Made by a program: the position numbers and the translations under genes | Shown: piece by piece, positions 20,784 through 32,938 of the stretch | How the letters are laid out: the number at the start of each line of letters is the position of its first letter | How positions within the stretch are numbered: the stretch's first letter is position 1 | From: Caldilineales bacterium | GTDB lineage: Bacteria > Chloroflexota > Anaerolineae > JAAEKA01 | Direction of reading: 5' to 3' | DNA length: 47,173 bases | Assembly (NCBI GenBank): GCA_025055015.1 | Contig: JANWYQ010000135.1 | Location: 1-47,173, forward strand | Notes under the pieces: generated by a model | The model's input: only the letters and a program-made list of their open reading frames with translations | Database searches by the model: none | What the model was told of the DNA's origin: nothing

Positions 20784-22166
20784 TCAGGTTGCGTTCGAGC
20801 GCTCAGCCTCCGGCTCTTCAGCTGTCTGAGACCTGGCCCGCGCGCGAGCAGGAACGCCCAGAACCAGGGTGCCAGGGGGCACGTCGTGGGTGACGACCGA
20901 GCCGGCTCCGGTGCGCGCGCCGCGTCCGAGGGTCACCGGCGCCACCAACATGGTGTCACTGCCTATAAACACGTCGTCCTCGATCACGGTGCGATGCTTT
21001 CGCACGCCGTCGTAGTTACACGTGATGGTGCCGGCGCCGATGTTGACGTTCGTGCCCACAGTGGCGTCGCCGATGTAGCTGAAGTGTCCCATCTTGGTGC
21101 CCGGGCCGAGGTAGGCGTTCTTGACCTCGCCGAAGTTGCCCACGTGCACACCGCGGGCTAGGTGCGCGCCCTTGCGCAGGTGCGCGTAGGGCCCAATCTC
21201 CACCTCGTCCTCCACCACAGCTTCTTCGACCACCGAATAGCGGATGACGCAGTGGTCGCCGACTTGGGAGTCCACCACCGTGGTGTTGGGGCCGATCTCG
21301 CAGTTGGCGCCGATGCGGGTGCGCCCGCGCAGGTGGGTAGCCGGCAGGATCACCGTGTCCATGCCGATCTCCACCGTGTCCTCGATGTAGGTGGTGGCCG
21401 GGTCCAGCAGCGTCACGCCGGCCTCCATCCACCGGCGGTTGATGCGTTGGCGCAGGATCGCCTCCGCCTCGGCCAGGTGCACCCGGGTGTTGACGCCCAA
21501 CATCTCCGTCTCGTCCTCCACCTTCACCGCCGCCACGGGGTGGCCCTGGGCCACGGCAATGCCCACCAGGTCGGTGAGGTAGTACTCCCCCTTGGCGCTC
21601 AGAGGGATGCGATCCAAGTTGGGCCACAGCCAAGCTGCGTCGTAGCAATAGAGGCCCGGGTTGAGCTCCCGGATGCGCAGCTGCTCCGGCGTGCAGTCCG
21701 CCTCCTCTACAATGGCCTGGACCTGGCCGTCCGGCCCTCGCACGATGCGGCCGAAGCCGCGCGGCTGGCTGCCCTCGAAGGTCAGCATGGAGAGGACGGC
21801 GCGACTCGAGGTGTGCAGGTCCAGGAGGCGGCGCATGGTCGCCTCGGTAAGCAGGGGCATATCGCCGTAGAACACCAGCACTGCGCCGCTCCGGTCGGCC
21901 AGGACCGGCCGCGCCTGAAGCAGGGCATGGCCGGTGCCTAGACGCTCTCGCTGTTCGACGTAGCGCGCCCGATGGCCGAGGAGGGCCTGCACCTGCTCCG
22001 CCTGGCGGCCGACTACGAGAAGCGGAGGCTCATCCGTCAGGGCCTCGGCCAACCGCACGCTATATTCGATCAGGGGGCGGCCCGCCAGCTTGTGCAGGAC
22101 CTTCGGTTGGGCTGACCGCATGCGCTTGCTTTCCCCCGCAGCGAGGATGACTATATGAACACTCAT
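20784..22166 (-). CDS. glmU: bifunctional GlmU (GlcN-1-P acetyltransferase / UDP-GlcNAc pyrophosphorylase)
   Basis: 460 aa. Makes UDP-GlcNAc for peptidoglycan and glycans in two steps. The N-terminal uridyltransferase Rossmann domain starts HIVILAAGESKRMRSAQPKV (the L-x-x-G-x-G-T-x-M motif is altered to LAAGESKRM) and has YGDMPLL. The C-terminal left-handed beta-helix acetyltransferase (from ~255) has hexapeptide repeats and the conserved NFGEVKNAYLGPGTKMGHFS, YIGDATVGTNVNIGAGTITC and NYDG. It is first in an operon with the corC-like gene, cdd, recO and a lipoprotein gene. Its leader carries an intrinsic terminator, suggesting attenuation. Confidence 0.96.
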   Translation of the reverse strand: MSVHIVILAAGESKRMRSAQPKVLHKLAGRPLIEYSVRLAEALTDEPPLLVVGRQAEQVQALLGHRARYVEQRERLGTGHALLQARPVLADRSGAVLVFYGDMPLLTEATMRRLLDLHTSSRAVLSMLTFEGSQPRGFGRIVRGPDGQVQAIVEEADCTPEQLRIRELNPGLYCYDAAWLWPNLDRIPLSAKGEYYLTDLVGIAVAQGHPVAAVKVEDETEMLGVNTRVHLAEAEAILRQRINRRWMEAGVTLLDPATTYIEDTVEIGMDTVILPATHLRGRTRIGANCEIGPNTTVVDSQVGDHCVIRYSVVEEAVVEDEVEIGPYAHLRKGAHLARGVHVGNFGEVKNAYLGPGTKMGHFSYIGDATVGTNVNIGAGTITCNYDGVRKHRTVIEDDVFIGSDTMLVAPVTLGRGARTGAGSVVTHDVPPGTLVLGVPARARARSQTAEEPEAERSNAT

Positions 22167-22192
22167 AGCCAGTGCATCGGGTGAGCAGAATC

Positions 22193-22239
22193 AAAAAAGC
22201 CAGGAGCCTGGTGCGAGAAGGGTCAGGAACACTCCTGGC
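22193..22239 (-). terminator. intrinsic terminator in the glmU leader
   Basis: On the minus strand GCCAGGAG and CTCCTGGC form an 8-bp stem around 25 bases, followed by TTTTTTG. It ends 26 bases before the glmU ATG. Competing shorter hairpins exist inside it (CAGGA-gtgt-TCCTG and CCAGG-ct-CCTGG). It stands between the glmU promoter at 22362-22391 and the gene. Confidence 0.65.
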
Positions 22240-22361
22240 GAGTCGGGTTGGACAGAGCCGGCGCTGGTGTCCGGAGATAACGGCTTCGTGCAGGAAGATA
22301 AGCTAGCCCGGTCAGGGTCGTTCATAAAAGCCAACGCGGTCGGTACGAGATAGCCCTGCGG

Positions 22362-22391
22362 ATTATAGCACGGGAGCCGAGGAGAGACCAA
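22362..22391 (-). promoter_or_regulatory. promoter for glmU
   Basis: On the minus strand TTGGTC, an 18-base spacer, then a perfect TATAAT. The -35 overlaps the T-run of the rrn terminator. The predicted leader is about 190 bases. Confidence 0.65.
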
Positions 22392-22424
22392 AAGACTGGA
22401 CCGGTCTTGGAGACCGGTCCAGTC
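22390..22424 (-). terminator. rRNA operon terminator
   Basis: A perfect 14-bp stem (GACTGGACCGGTCT and its complement) with a 3-base loop, followed by TTTT on the minus strand, 28 bases after the 5S gene. It separates the rrn operon from glmU. Confidence 0.85.
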
Positions 22425-22451
22425 TGTCGAGTTCAGAGGAAAAAAAACAAG

Positions 22452-22575
22452 CTCCGTTGGCAACGACCTACTCTCGCAGGGACCGGCGTCCCAACTACCA
22501 TCGGCGCTGGAGGGCTTAACTGCCAGGTTCGGGATGGGACTGGGTGTACCCCCTCCGCTAGCGTCACCAACAGAG
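22452..22575 (-). rRNA. rrf: 5S ribosomal RNA
   Basis: The minus-strand sequence contains the 5S core CCCATCCCGAACCTGGCAGT followed by TAAGCCCTCCAGCGCCGATG, and ends GAGAGTAGGTCGTTGCCAAC. The ends are set by helix I, CTCTGTTGG pairing with CCAACGGAG. It lies 3' of 23S in the usual order. Confidence 0.93.
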
Positions 22576-22649
22576 CTTATTTACGATGTTAGGGTTGGCT
22601 GATGCCCTAACAACCGAACAGAATGCCTGGCTTCAATTGCTACCATCTC

Positions 22650-25640
<2,991 letters not shown>

Positions 25641-25717
25641 AGACGGCAGAAATTGAAGCTTTGGCATTCTATTCGGTTGTTAAGGCATCAGCCCAGCAGA
25701 CCTTCCCGTTTAGGGGC

Positions 25718-25770
25718 TTGGTCGCTGATCCGTGATCACCGGCTCTCGATGGTCACGGATCAGCGGCCAA
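25718..25770 (-). repeat. long spacer hairpin
   Basis: The minus strand reads TTGGCCGCTGATCCGTGA, a 17-base loop, then TCACGGATCAGCGACCAA: an 18-bp stem with one G-U pair. It could be an RNase III site or a folding element of the pre-rRNA. The function is not evident. Confidence 0.7.
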
Positions 25771-25783
25771 CCAGCGCAGCACA

Positions 25784-25813
25784 CAAAACGACCCGGCGCG
25801 CACGCCGGGTCGT
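25784..25813 (-). terminator. terminator-like hairpin inside the rrn spacer
   Basis: The minus strand reads ACGACCCGGCG-tgcg-CGCCGGGTCGT followed by TTTGTGTG. The 11-bp GC-rich stem and T-rich tail would fit an intrinsic terminator, yet it lies between tRNA-Ile and 23S. An antitermination system would be expected to overcome it. Confidence 0.55.
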
Positions 25814-25943
25814 AGAACCGACGTCATCACGCCAAACACGCTATGTGGGCTGCTTCAGGTTGGTCAGCTTCATCAGGATGGTTGTGTCCGATAGGGTTGT
25901 TAGATACCGTTCAGCGTTCCAAGGGCCAGAGCCCTTCGGCGAG

Positions 25944-26017
<74 letters not shown>

Positions 26018-26021
26018 AAGA

Positions 26022-26053
26022 CAGAACGTTAACCGCTAAAGAGTGACAGAAAG
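26022..26053 (-). repeat. 16S processing stem, 3' arm
   Basis: These 32 bases are the reverse complement of 27693-27724 with two mismatches, so the pre-16S ends would pair into an RNase III-type stem. The 5' arm starts about 50 bases before mature 16S. Confidence 0.8.
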
Positions 26054-26148
26054 CCCGGCTTGGGGGCCCGGCTGTCGAGCCGGGTTTGACCTGGGAGTGT
26101 ACCACCCGATGCCCTTTGGGAGGGGATCGGCAGGTAATCGCTCCCTAG

Positions 26149-27643
<1,495 letters not shown>

Positions 27644-27740
27644 GAATTGATTTGACTTGACCCAAACAGGTCAAGGGACCCAAGCGCTGGAACTTTCTGT
27701 CACTCTTTAGTTGTTAACGTTCTGCCGCACACGAAAGGCG

Positions 27741-27769
27741 ATATTACCACACCTTTTTCAGTTTGTCAA
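27741..27769 (-). promoter_or_regulatory. proximal rrn promoter
   Basis: On the minus strand TTGACA, exactly 17 bases, then TAATAT. Upstream of the -35 the strand is A-rich (CGAAAAAAAGTTTGAAAAG), like an UP element. The predicted start near 27734 places the 16S processing stem inside the transcript. Confidence 0.88.
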
Positions 27770-27841
27770 GCCCCATTTCGAGGCTTTTCAAACTTTTTTT
27801 CGGCTTGGTAATCGCCTGGCCTCGCTCTCGCCGTTACCGGC

Positions 27842-27871
27842 AAAAAAGACCGCCCTCTTGCGATTGCGGTC
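27842..27871 (-). terminator. intrinsic terminator between the two rrn promoters
   Basis: On the minus strand GACCGC and GCGGTC enclose 12 bases and are followed by TTTTTT. It should stop transcripts from the distal promoter before the proximal one. Confidence 0.7.
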
Positions 27872-27941
27872 AAAGGAGGCTCCGGTCAGCGCCTGTGTGC
27901 TTGTTAGTGGCCACCCGCTCGGGTGATCACAGCTTCATTCT
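27842..27941 (-). ncRNA. candidate ~100-nt small RNA upstream of rrn
   Basis: It is bounded by a near-consensus promoter (27948-27976) and an intrinsic terminator (27842-27871), both minus strand. Inside is CACCC-gagc-GGGTG nested between GTG and CAC, then an unpaired AGCCTCCTTTGA segment that matches an anti-Shine-Dalgarno sequence. No ORF is plausible. It could instead be a terminated distal rrn leader. No known RNA family is recognised. Confidence 0.5.
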
Positions 27942-27947
27942 GGCTCT

Positions 27948-27976
27948 ATTCTATCACAGACCCTCGAGCCTGTCAA
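27948..27976 (-). promoter_or_regulatory. distal promoter upstream of rrn
   Basis: On the minus strand TTGACA, exactly 17 bases, then TAGAAT. The predicted start is near 27941. It is in the rrn direction but is followed by a terminator before the proximal promoter. Confidence 0.82.
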
Positions 27977-28248
27977 GAAGTCAAAACCCATGTTCAGCCG
28001 CATCGGCTCGGCGGTGCATGTTAGAGCCACTATATGTTGGGCTTTCACACCAATAAGGCTCTACATCTTGTGTTTCAGCCCTTCCAGAAGCTTTAACAGA
28101 TGGTTAAGAAGACCACCCAAACCCACCCGTGCTAACCCGGCCGGCGACGCAACATACAGGACCAAGCCCGGCCAGTCCCCCAATATCTTGGGGCTCACAT
28201 CGGCCCGACGGCCCGGCAAGCGACGCCCGCCACCGGTTTTGCTCGCCC
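27977..28248. other. region between recR and the rrn promoters
   Basis: No gene. It contains an inverted repeat TAGAGCC...GGCTCTA with an inner TTGG...CCAA (about 28022-28063) and a small CCCCAA-tatc-TTGGGG hairpin (about 28184-28199). Neither has a clear T-run, so no recR terminator can be called. Confidence 0.5.
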
Positions 28249-28848
28249 TCACATCTCCCGTCGGCCCGCCAGAGCGCGGCTGACCGTGATCTCGTCCGCA
28301 TACTCCAGGTCGCCGCCGACCGGCAAGCCATGGGCCAGCCGCGTGATCCGCACGCCCGTGGACGCCAGCAACCGCGCTAGGTACATGGCTGTCGCCTCGC
28401 CCTCCAGGTTGGGGTTGGTCGCCACCAACACCTCGCGCACGCCGCCGAGCTGAACCCGCGCCAGCAGCTCAGCCATCTTGAGTTGCGCCGGCCCGATGCC
28501 ATCCACCGGGGAGAGGGCGCCGTGGAGCACGTGGTACACCCCCTTGTACTCGCCCGTGCGCTCGATGGCCAGCACGTCCGACGCCTCCTCCACCACGCAG
28601 ATCAGCCCCTGGTCTCGCGCCGGGTTGGCGCAGATCGGACAGGGGCTGGCCTCGGTGATGTTGAAACACCGCTCGCACAGGACGATGCGCTCCTTCAGCT
28701 CGCGGATGGCAGTCGCCAAAGCCGCCACCTCGTCCTCAGGCGCCCGCAGCAGGTAGAAGGCCAGCCGCGCGGCCGTCTTTGGCCCGATGCCCGGCAGCCG
28801 CGACAGCGCGTCCACCAGGTTCGCCATGGGAGCAGGATAGGGCACCAT
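28249..28848 (-). CDS. recR: recombination protein RecR
   Basis: 199 aa. RecR works with RecO (also in this window) and RecF to load RecA. The N-terminal HhH is ALSRLPGIGPKTAARLAFYL. The zinc finger is CERCFNITEASPCPIC, and the Toprim domain begins ICVVEEASDVLAIERTGEYK and GVYHVLHGALSPVDGIGP. The start at 28848 (MVPYPAPMANLV) fits the usual family N-terminus and lies one base after the ybaB stop. An internal ATG seven codons later is possible. It is last of dnaX-ybaB-recR. Confidence 0.96.
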   Translation of the reverse strand: MVPYPAPMANLVDALSRLPGIGPKTAARLAFYLLRAPEDEVAALATAIRELKERIVLCERCFNITEASPCPICANPARDQGLICVVEEASDVLAIERTGEYKGVYHVLHGALSPVDGIGPAQLKMAELLARVQLGGVREVLVATNPNLEGEATAMYLARLLASTGVRITRLAHGLPVGGDLEYADEITVSRALAGRREM

Positions 28849-28849
28849 G

Positions 28850-29221
28850 TCAGAACAGGCCAGGGAGGTTCAGCCCACCGGTGACAGAGGCCATGCGCTC
28901 GCTGGCCAGCTGCTGCGATCGCTCGATGGCCTCATTGACCGCGGCTACGATCAAGTCCTGAAGCATCTCGGCGTCGTCGGGGTTCAAGATCTCCGGCGCA
29001 ATTGTCACCGACTGGAGCCGCTGGTGGCCGGTCATCACCATTTGGACCACGCCGCCGCCCACCGACACGGACACCGTCTCGGAGCCCAGCGCCTCCTGAG
29101 CCCGCGCCATCTCCTCTTGCAGCTGCTGGATCTGGCGCAGCATGTCGCCGCCGCCCATGCCGCCTGCGCCGCGGCCAGGGACGCCACCAGGGATCATTCG
29201 CTTCGGTTTCTGCTTCGCCAC
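28850..29221 (-). CDS. ybaB: YbaB/EbfC nucleoid-associated protein
   Basis: 123 aa, a small DNA-binding dimer of the YbaB family. It is slightly longer than usual (~105) because of a basic Gly-rich N-terminus (PGGVPGRGAGGMGGGDMLRQ). The core matches: IQQLQEEMARAQEALGSETV, SVGGGVVQMVMTGHQRLQSV and LQDLIVAAVNEAIERSQQ. It sits between dnaX and recR, the conserved bacterial order. The DNA-binding role is from family knowledge. Confidence 0.94.
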   Translation of the reverse strand: MAKQKPKRMIPGGVPGRGAGGMGGGDMLRQIQQLQEEMARAQEALGSETVSVSVGGGVVQMVMTGHQRLQSVTIAPEILNPDDAEMLQDLIVAAVNEAIERSQQLASERMASVTGGLNLPGLF

Positions 29222-29254
29222 GACTGGGTTTCCTCCTGGGTTTGAGGTTGCACA

Positions 29255-30937
29255 CTACGACGGATCGTCGGACAGGATGCGCTTGACGGCCCCCAGCTTC
29301 TGCACCGCATGCTCGACCACGGGATCGTCGGCCGGGTGGACGACAGGGGGATCGCTCTCCTTGCGCGAGGCGGAGGCAACGCCGGGGGCCGACGGTCGCG
29401 ACGAGCCAACCACCTCGCTGGCGGAGCCGACCTGGCAGTGCAGCCGCACAGGCCTCGCCAACAGCTCGGCCACCAGCTCCTGGAGCGCCAACCGGTTGGC
29501 CGGACGATCCACCAAAGCGCGCGAGAACTCGTTCTCGAAGGAGAAGTACAGGTCATCCCCGTGCGCCACCACGCTGCGCACGCTGCGCAGGGCTCCTCGC
29601 ACCGAGCCGCCGCTCACCTGCTCCACCGCCTGCAGCAGGGCGGTCCAGTGGGCGCGCAGCACCGACACGACCTGGTCTTCCGGCACCGGGGCCGCCGGCC
29701 TGGGGAGCGCAGGCCGCTCAGGCGCAGGCGCCTTGCGCGACGGCGAGGTCGGCGCCGCCGGTGCCGCAGCTACAGGCTGGGGCCAGGAAGGCGGGGCTGT
29801 CGCTGTCGGCGCAGCCTCGCGCAACGCCGCCGGCTGCCCCTGGGCTGCTGCCTGCACCGCCTCGAGCCAGGCCAGCTCCAGCGTCAGCTGAGGCTGGGCC
29901 GCATCCCGCATGTCCACGGCGGCCTGGTTCAGCACACGCACCGCGCGCGTGAGGTTGCCAGCTTCGAACCGTTCAGCCTGGGCTTGCACCACCTGAAACT
30001 GCTCGGGGGACAGGTCGGAAAGAATGTGGCTCGCCTGGGCCTTGCCCACGCAAACCACCAGGACCGACCGCAGGTGTTCCACCAGCTGCAGCGCCAGCTG
30101 GCGCAAATCCACGCCCTCGTCGGCCAGCTGGCTGATCAGCCGCAAGCCCTGCGCAGCGTCGCCGCCGGCCAGCGCGTCCACGAAGCCGCTGATCGCCGTG
30201 GCGGCGATGGTGCCGCGCACGGCCTGCACTTGGGCCGCAGTGACCACCTCGCTGCCGTAGGAGAGGAGCTGGTCCAGCAGGCTGATGGCGTCCCGCATGC
30301 AGCCCTCGGCGCTGCGGGCGATCATCTCCAAGGCGGCCGGCTCTGCCGCGCGACCCTCCCCTTCCAGGATGCGCTCCAGATGGCGCACGATCTCCGGGGT
30401 GGGAATGCGCCGGAAGTCAAAGCGCTGACAGCGGGAGAGAACCGTCTCCGGTATCCGATGGGGCTCGGTGGTCGCCAGGACGAAGATCACATGCGGGGGC
30501 GGCTCCTCCAGGGTCTTTAGGAGGGCGTTGAAGGCCTCCGTCGTCAGCATGTGCACCTCGTCCACGACGTACACTTTGTAGCGGCCACGGCTGGGCGCAA
30601 AGTGGACCTTGTCGCGCAGGTCGCGGATCTCGTCAATGCCGCGGTTGGAGGCAGCGTCAATCTCGATCAGGTCCAGAAACGCACCCGCGTTGATCGCCTG
30701 GCACACCTCGCAGCGGTTGTCGGGCCGAGCCTTGGCATCCTCGTGGAGGCAGTTGACAGCCTTAGCCAGCAGCCGTGCCGTGCTGGTCTTGCCTGTGCCT
30801 CGAGGGCCGCTGAAGAGATAGGCGTGGGCGATCCGCCCCTCGCGCAGGGCGTTGCGCAGCGTTCGGGTGACGTGCTCTTGGCCGACCACCTCGTCGAAGG
30901 TTTGCGACCGCCACTTGCGGTAGAGGGCTTGAGCCAT
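29255..30937 (-). CDS. dnaX: DNA polymerase III subunit tau/gamma
   Basis: 560-aa clamp-loader ATPase. The start at 30937 gives MAQALYRKWRSQTFDEVVGQ; the track adds 14 residues in front. Walker A is FSGPRGTGKTSTARLL, Walker B YVVDEVHMLT, and the sensor region LATTEPHRIPETVLSRCQRF. The zinc module NCLHEDAKARPDNRCEVCQA shows three cysteines rather than the usual four, because the PC of the P-C-N-x-C-x-x-C motif is PD here. After residue ~360 comes an Ala/Pro-rich linker, then a C-terminal domain near 440-545. No slippery frameshift site was identified. A promoter lies at 30991-31019, divergent from the ABC genes. Confidence 0.95.
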   Translation of the reverse strand: MAQALYRKWRSQTFDEVVGQEHVTRTLRNALREGRIAHAYLFSGPRGTGKTSTARLLAKAVNCLHEDAKARPDNRCEVCQAINAGAFLDLIEIDAASNRGIDEIRDLRDKVHFAPSRGRYKVYVVDEVHMLTTEAFNALLKTLEEPPPHVIFVLATTEPHRIPETVLSRCQRFDFRRIPTPEIVRHLERILEGEGRAAEPAALEMIARSAEGCMRDAISLLDQLLSYGSEVVTAAQVQAVRGTIAATAISGFVDALAGGDAAQGLRLISQLADEGVDLRQLALQLVEHLRSVLVVCVGKAQASHILSDLSPEQFQVVQAQAERFEAGNLTRAVRVLNQAAVDMRDAAQPQLTLELAWLEAVQAAAQGQPAALREAAPTATAPPSWPQPVAAAPAAPTSPSRKAPAPERPALPRPAAPVPEDQVVSVLRAHWTALLQAVEQVSGGSVRGALRSVRSVVAHGDDLYFSFENEFSRALVDRPANRLALQELVAELLARPVRLHCQVGSASEVVGSSRPSAPGVASASRKESDPPVVHPADDPVVEHAVQKLGAVKRILSDDPS

Positions 30938-30990
30938 GATATCGTTTGACCCTGAGCGGAGAAAAGGCTGCCGCCGCACGCGGCCGTGTT

Positions 30991-31019
30991 AGTGTATCAG
31001 AAAGCGGAGCAGATGGCAA
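30991..31019 (-). promoter_or_regulatory. promoter of dnaX-ybaB-recR
   Basis: On the minus strand TTGCCA, a 17-base spacer, then TACACT, about 55 bases before the dnaX ATG. Confidence 0.62.
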
Positions 31020-31039
31020 ATGGTTGGCCGCAACTGCCC

Positions 31040-31070
31040 TTGGCCGCGCCGACGAGCGGTGTGGTATAAT
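31040..31070 (+). promoter_or_regulatory. extended -10 promoter for a leaderless ABC gene
   Basis: TGGTATAAT (31062-31070) is a perfect -10 with the TGn extension. A TTGGCC lies at a long 19-base spacing. The -10 ends seven bases before the ATG at 31078, so transcription should begin at or next to the start codon. Confidence 0.7.
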
Positions 31071-31077
31071 GGGCGGC

Positions 31078-32094
31078 ATGGCAGCCCCTGCGATCCGCAC
31101 CGACGGCTTGACCAAGCGGTTTCCTATCCCCACTCCTTGGCGGCAGCGCCTCCGTCGGCCTCTGGCACGCTCGCAGCGGGAGGTGGTGGCGGTAGATCAG
31201 GTGTCTCTTGAGGTGCGCGAGGGGGAGCTGTTCGGCCTGTTGGGGCCCAACGGCGCCGGCAAGACGACCCTCATCAAGCTCCTGTGCACCTTGGTCGAGC
31301 CCACCGCCGGCTCAGCCCAGGTGGGCGGCGTTGACCTGCGCCACACCGCGCGCGTGTTGGCCCAGGTGGGCATGGCTAGCGGCGACGAGCGCAGCTTCTA
31401 TTGGCGTCTGAGCGGCCGACACAACCTGGAGTTCTTCGCTGCCTTGTACGGGCTGCGGCCGGCCGCAGCCCGCCGACGGGTGGCCGAGCTGCTGGAACAG
31501 TTCGAGCTGACCGAGCAAGCCGACCGCCCTTTTAGCACCTACTCCAGCGGCCAGAAGCAGCGGCTGAGCATCGCGCGGGCCTTGTTGCACCGGCCGCGCG
31601 TCCTCTTCCTGGACGAGCCGACCCGCAGCCTCGATCCAACCGCCGCCTCCCATCTGCACCGGTTCATCCAGGAGGAGCTGCAGGGGCGAGAGGGGATCAC
31701 CATCCTGCTCACCACCCACCGCCTTGAGGAGGCGCAGCGGCTTTGCCACCGCATCGGCATCATGCACCGGGGCCGCCTGCGCGCCTGCGGCACGGTGCCA
31801 GAGCTGCGCAGCGCGCTGGCGTATCCCACCATCTACGTGTTGCGGGTCAGCGGTCTAGCGGCTCTGCCCGGCTGGCCGGCCTTGGGCCAAGGCACTCGCA
31901 TCGCGGCAACGCCCCTTCCGGGGGACGGCGCCTGGCAAGTCCGGCTGGAGACCAACGACGGCGAGACAGCGCTGCCGGAGCTGCTGTCCAGCCTGGTTCG
32001 CGCTGGCGCGCGCGTTCACGCAGTGGAGCAGGAGCAGGCTTCCCTGGAACACATCTTTCAGCGCCTGACGGCCGAGGAGCCGGCGAAGGTTTGA
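31078..32094 (+). CDS. ABC transporter ATP-binding protein (ABC-2 type exporter)
   Basis: 338 aa. Energises export with the permease encoded six bases downstream. The start at 31078 (MAAPAIRTDGLTKRF) is the one consistent with the promoter; the 382-aa track version begins upstream of it. Motifs: Walker A GPNGAGKTTLIK, Q-loop MASGDERSFYWRLSG (the Gln is replaced in this stretch), signature YSSGQKQRLSIARAL (a variant of LSGGQ), Walker B RVLFLDEPTRSLDP and H-loop LLTTHR. After residue ~235 a C-terminal accessory domain follows, as in DrrA/CcmA-like exporters. The substrate is unknown (drug, polysaccharide or lipid). Confidence 0.93.
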   Translation: MAAPAIRTDGLTKRFPIPTPWRQRLRRPLARSQREVVAVDQVSLEVREGELFGLLGPNGAGKTTLIKLLCTLVEPTAGSAQVGGVDLRHTARVLAQVGMASGDERSFYWRLSGRHNLEFFAALYGLRPAAARRRVAELLEQFELTEQADRPFSTYSSGQKQRLSIARALLHRPRVLFLDEPTRSLDPTAASHLHRFIQEELQGREGITILLTTHRLEEAQRLCHRIGIMHRGRLRACGTVPELRSALAYPTIYVLRVSGLAALPGWPALGQGTRIAATPLPGDGAWQVRLETNDGETALPELLSSLVRAGARVHAVEQEQASLEHIFQRLTAEEPAKV

Positions 32095-32100
32095 GCCTGT

Positions 32101-32904
32101 ATGTACCGAGCCCTGGCGTTTCTTCAGCGCGACTGGCGGATTCAGCTCAGCTATCGCGTGGCCTTCGTCCTGCAGTTGTTGGGCGTCCTTTTCAACCTGC
32201 TGCTCTTCTACTTTCTGAGCGCGTTGATCGGCGACGCGGCTGCGCCCTACCTAGTGGACTACGGCGGCGACTACTTCGCCTTCGTGCTGATCGGCCTTGC
32301 CTTCGCCGGCTACTTCGGCGTAGGCCTGCGCAGCTTTGCCAGCAACCTGCGCGAGGCGCAGACCACCGGCACGCTGGAGGCGATGCTCCTCACCCCCACC
32401 CGCCTGAGCACGGTGATCCTCTCCAGCAGCCTGTACGACTACGGCCTGGTCACCCTTCAAGTCCTGGCCTATCTGGCCTTTGGCGCCACCTTGTTCGGCG
32501 TCCGGTTCAACGGCAACTGGCCGGCTGCCTTGTTGATCCTGGCCCTCACTATCGTGGCCATGACCAGCATTGGGATCATCGCCGCCAGCTTCATCATGGT
32601 GCTGAAGCGGGGCGACCCGGTCACCTGGCTGTTCGGGAACGCGCTGCAGCTCCTAGGCGGTGTCTACTACCCGATTGGGGTGCTGCCAGGCTGGCTGCAA
32701 GCGCCGGCCAAGCTCCTCCCCATCACCTATGCGCTGGGCGCCATGCGCAAGGCGCTGCTGAACAACGCCTCGATCCGCGAGCTGTTGTGGCCGGACCTTG
32801 GGGCGCTGGCCCTCTCTTGCCTTGTGTTGGTCCCGCTGAGCTTGCTCAGCTTTCGGGCCGCCGTCCACCGGGCTAAGGTAGACGGCAGCCTAGCCCACTA
32901 CTGA
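32101..32904 (+). CDS. ABC-2 type permease
   Basis: 267 aa with six hydrophobic helices: among them VAFVLQLLGVLFNLLLFYFL, FAFVLIGLAFAGYFGVGLRS, LLILALTIVAMTSIGIIAAS and GALALSCLVLVPLSLLSFRA. It contains the ABC-2 signature-like segment FGNALQLLGGVYYPIGVLPG-WLQ before the fifth helix. It forms the membrane half of the exporter with the preceding ATPase. The stop is followed by a short GC-rich stretch without an obvious terminator. Confidence 0.92.
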   Translation: MYRALAFLQRDWRIQLSYRVAFVLQLLGVLFNLLLFYFLSALIGDAAAPYLVDYGGDYFAFVLIGLAFAGYFGVGLRSFASNLREAQTTGTLEAMLLTPTRLSTVILSSSLYDYGLVTLQVLAYLAFGATLFGVRFNGNWPAALLILALTIVAMTSIGIIAASFIMVLKRGDPVTWLFGNALQLLGGVYYPIGVLPGWLQAPAKLLPITYALGAMRKALLNNASIRELLWPDLGALALSCLVLVPLSLLSFRAAVHRAKVDGSLAHY

Positions 32905-32938
32905 TCCCCCTCCGCCGCATGCGTGCGTCGCCGCTCTC

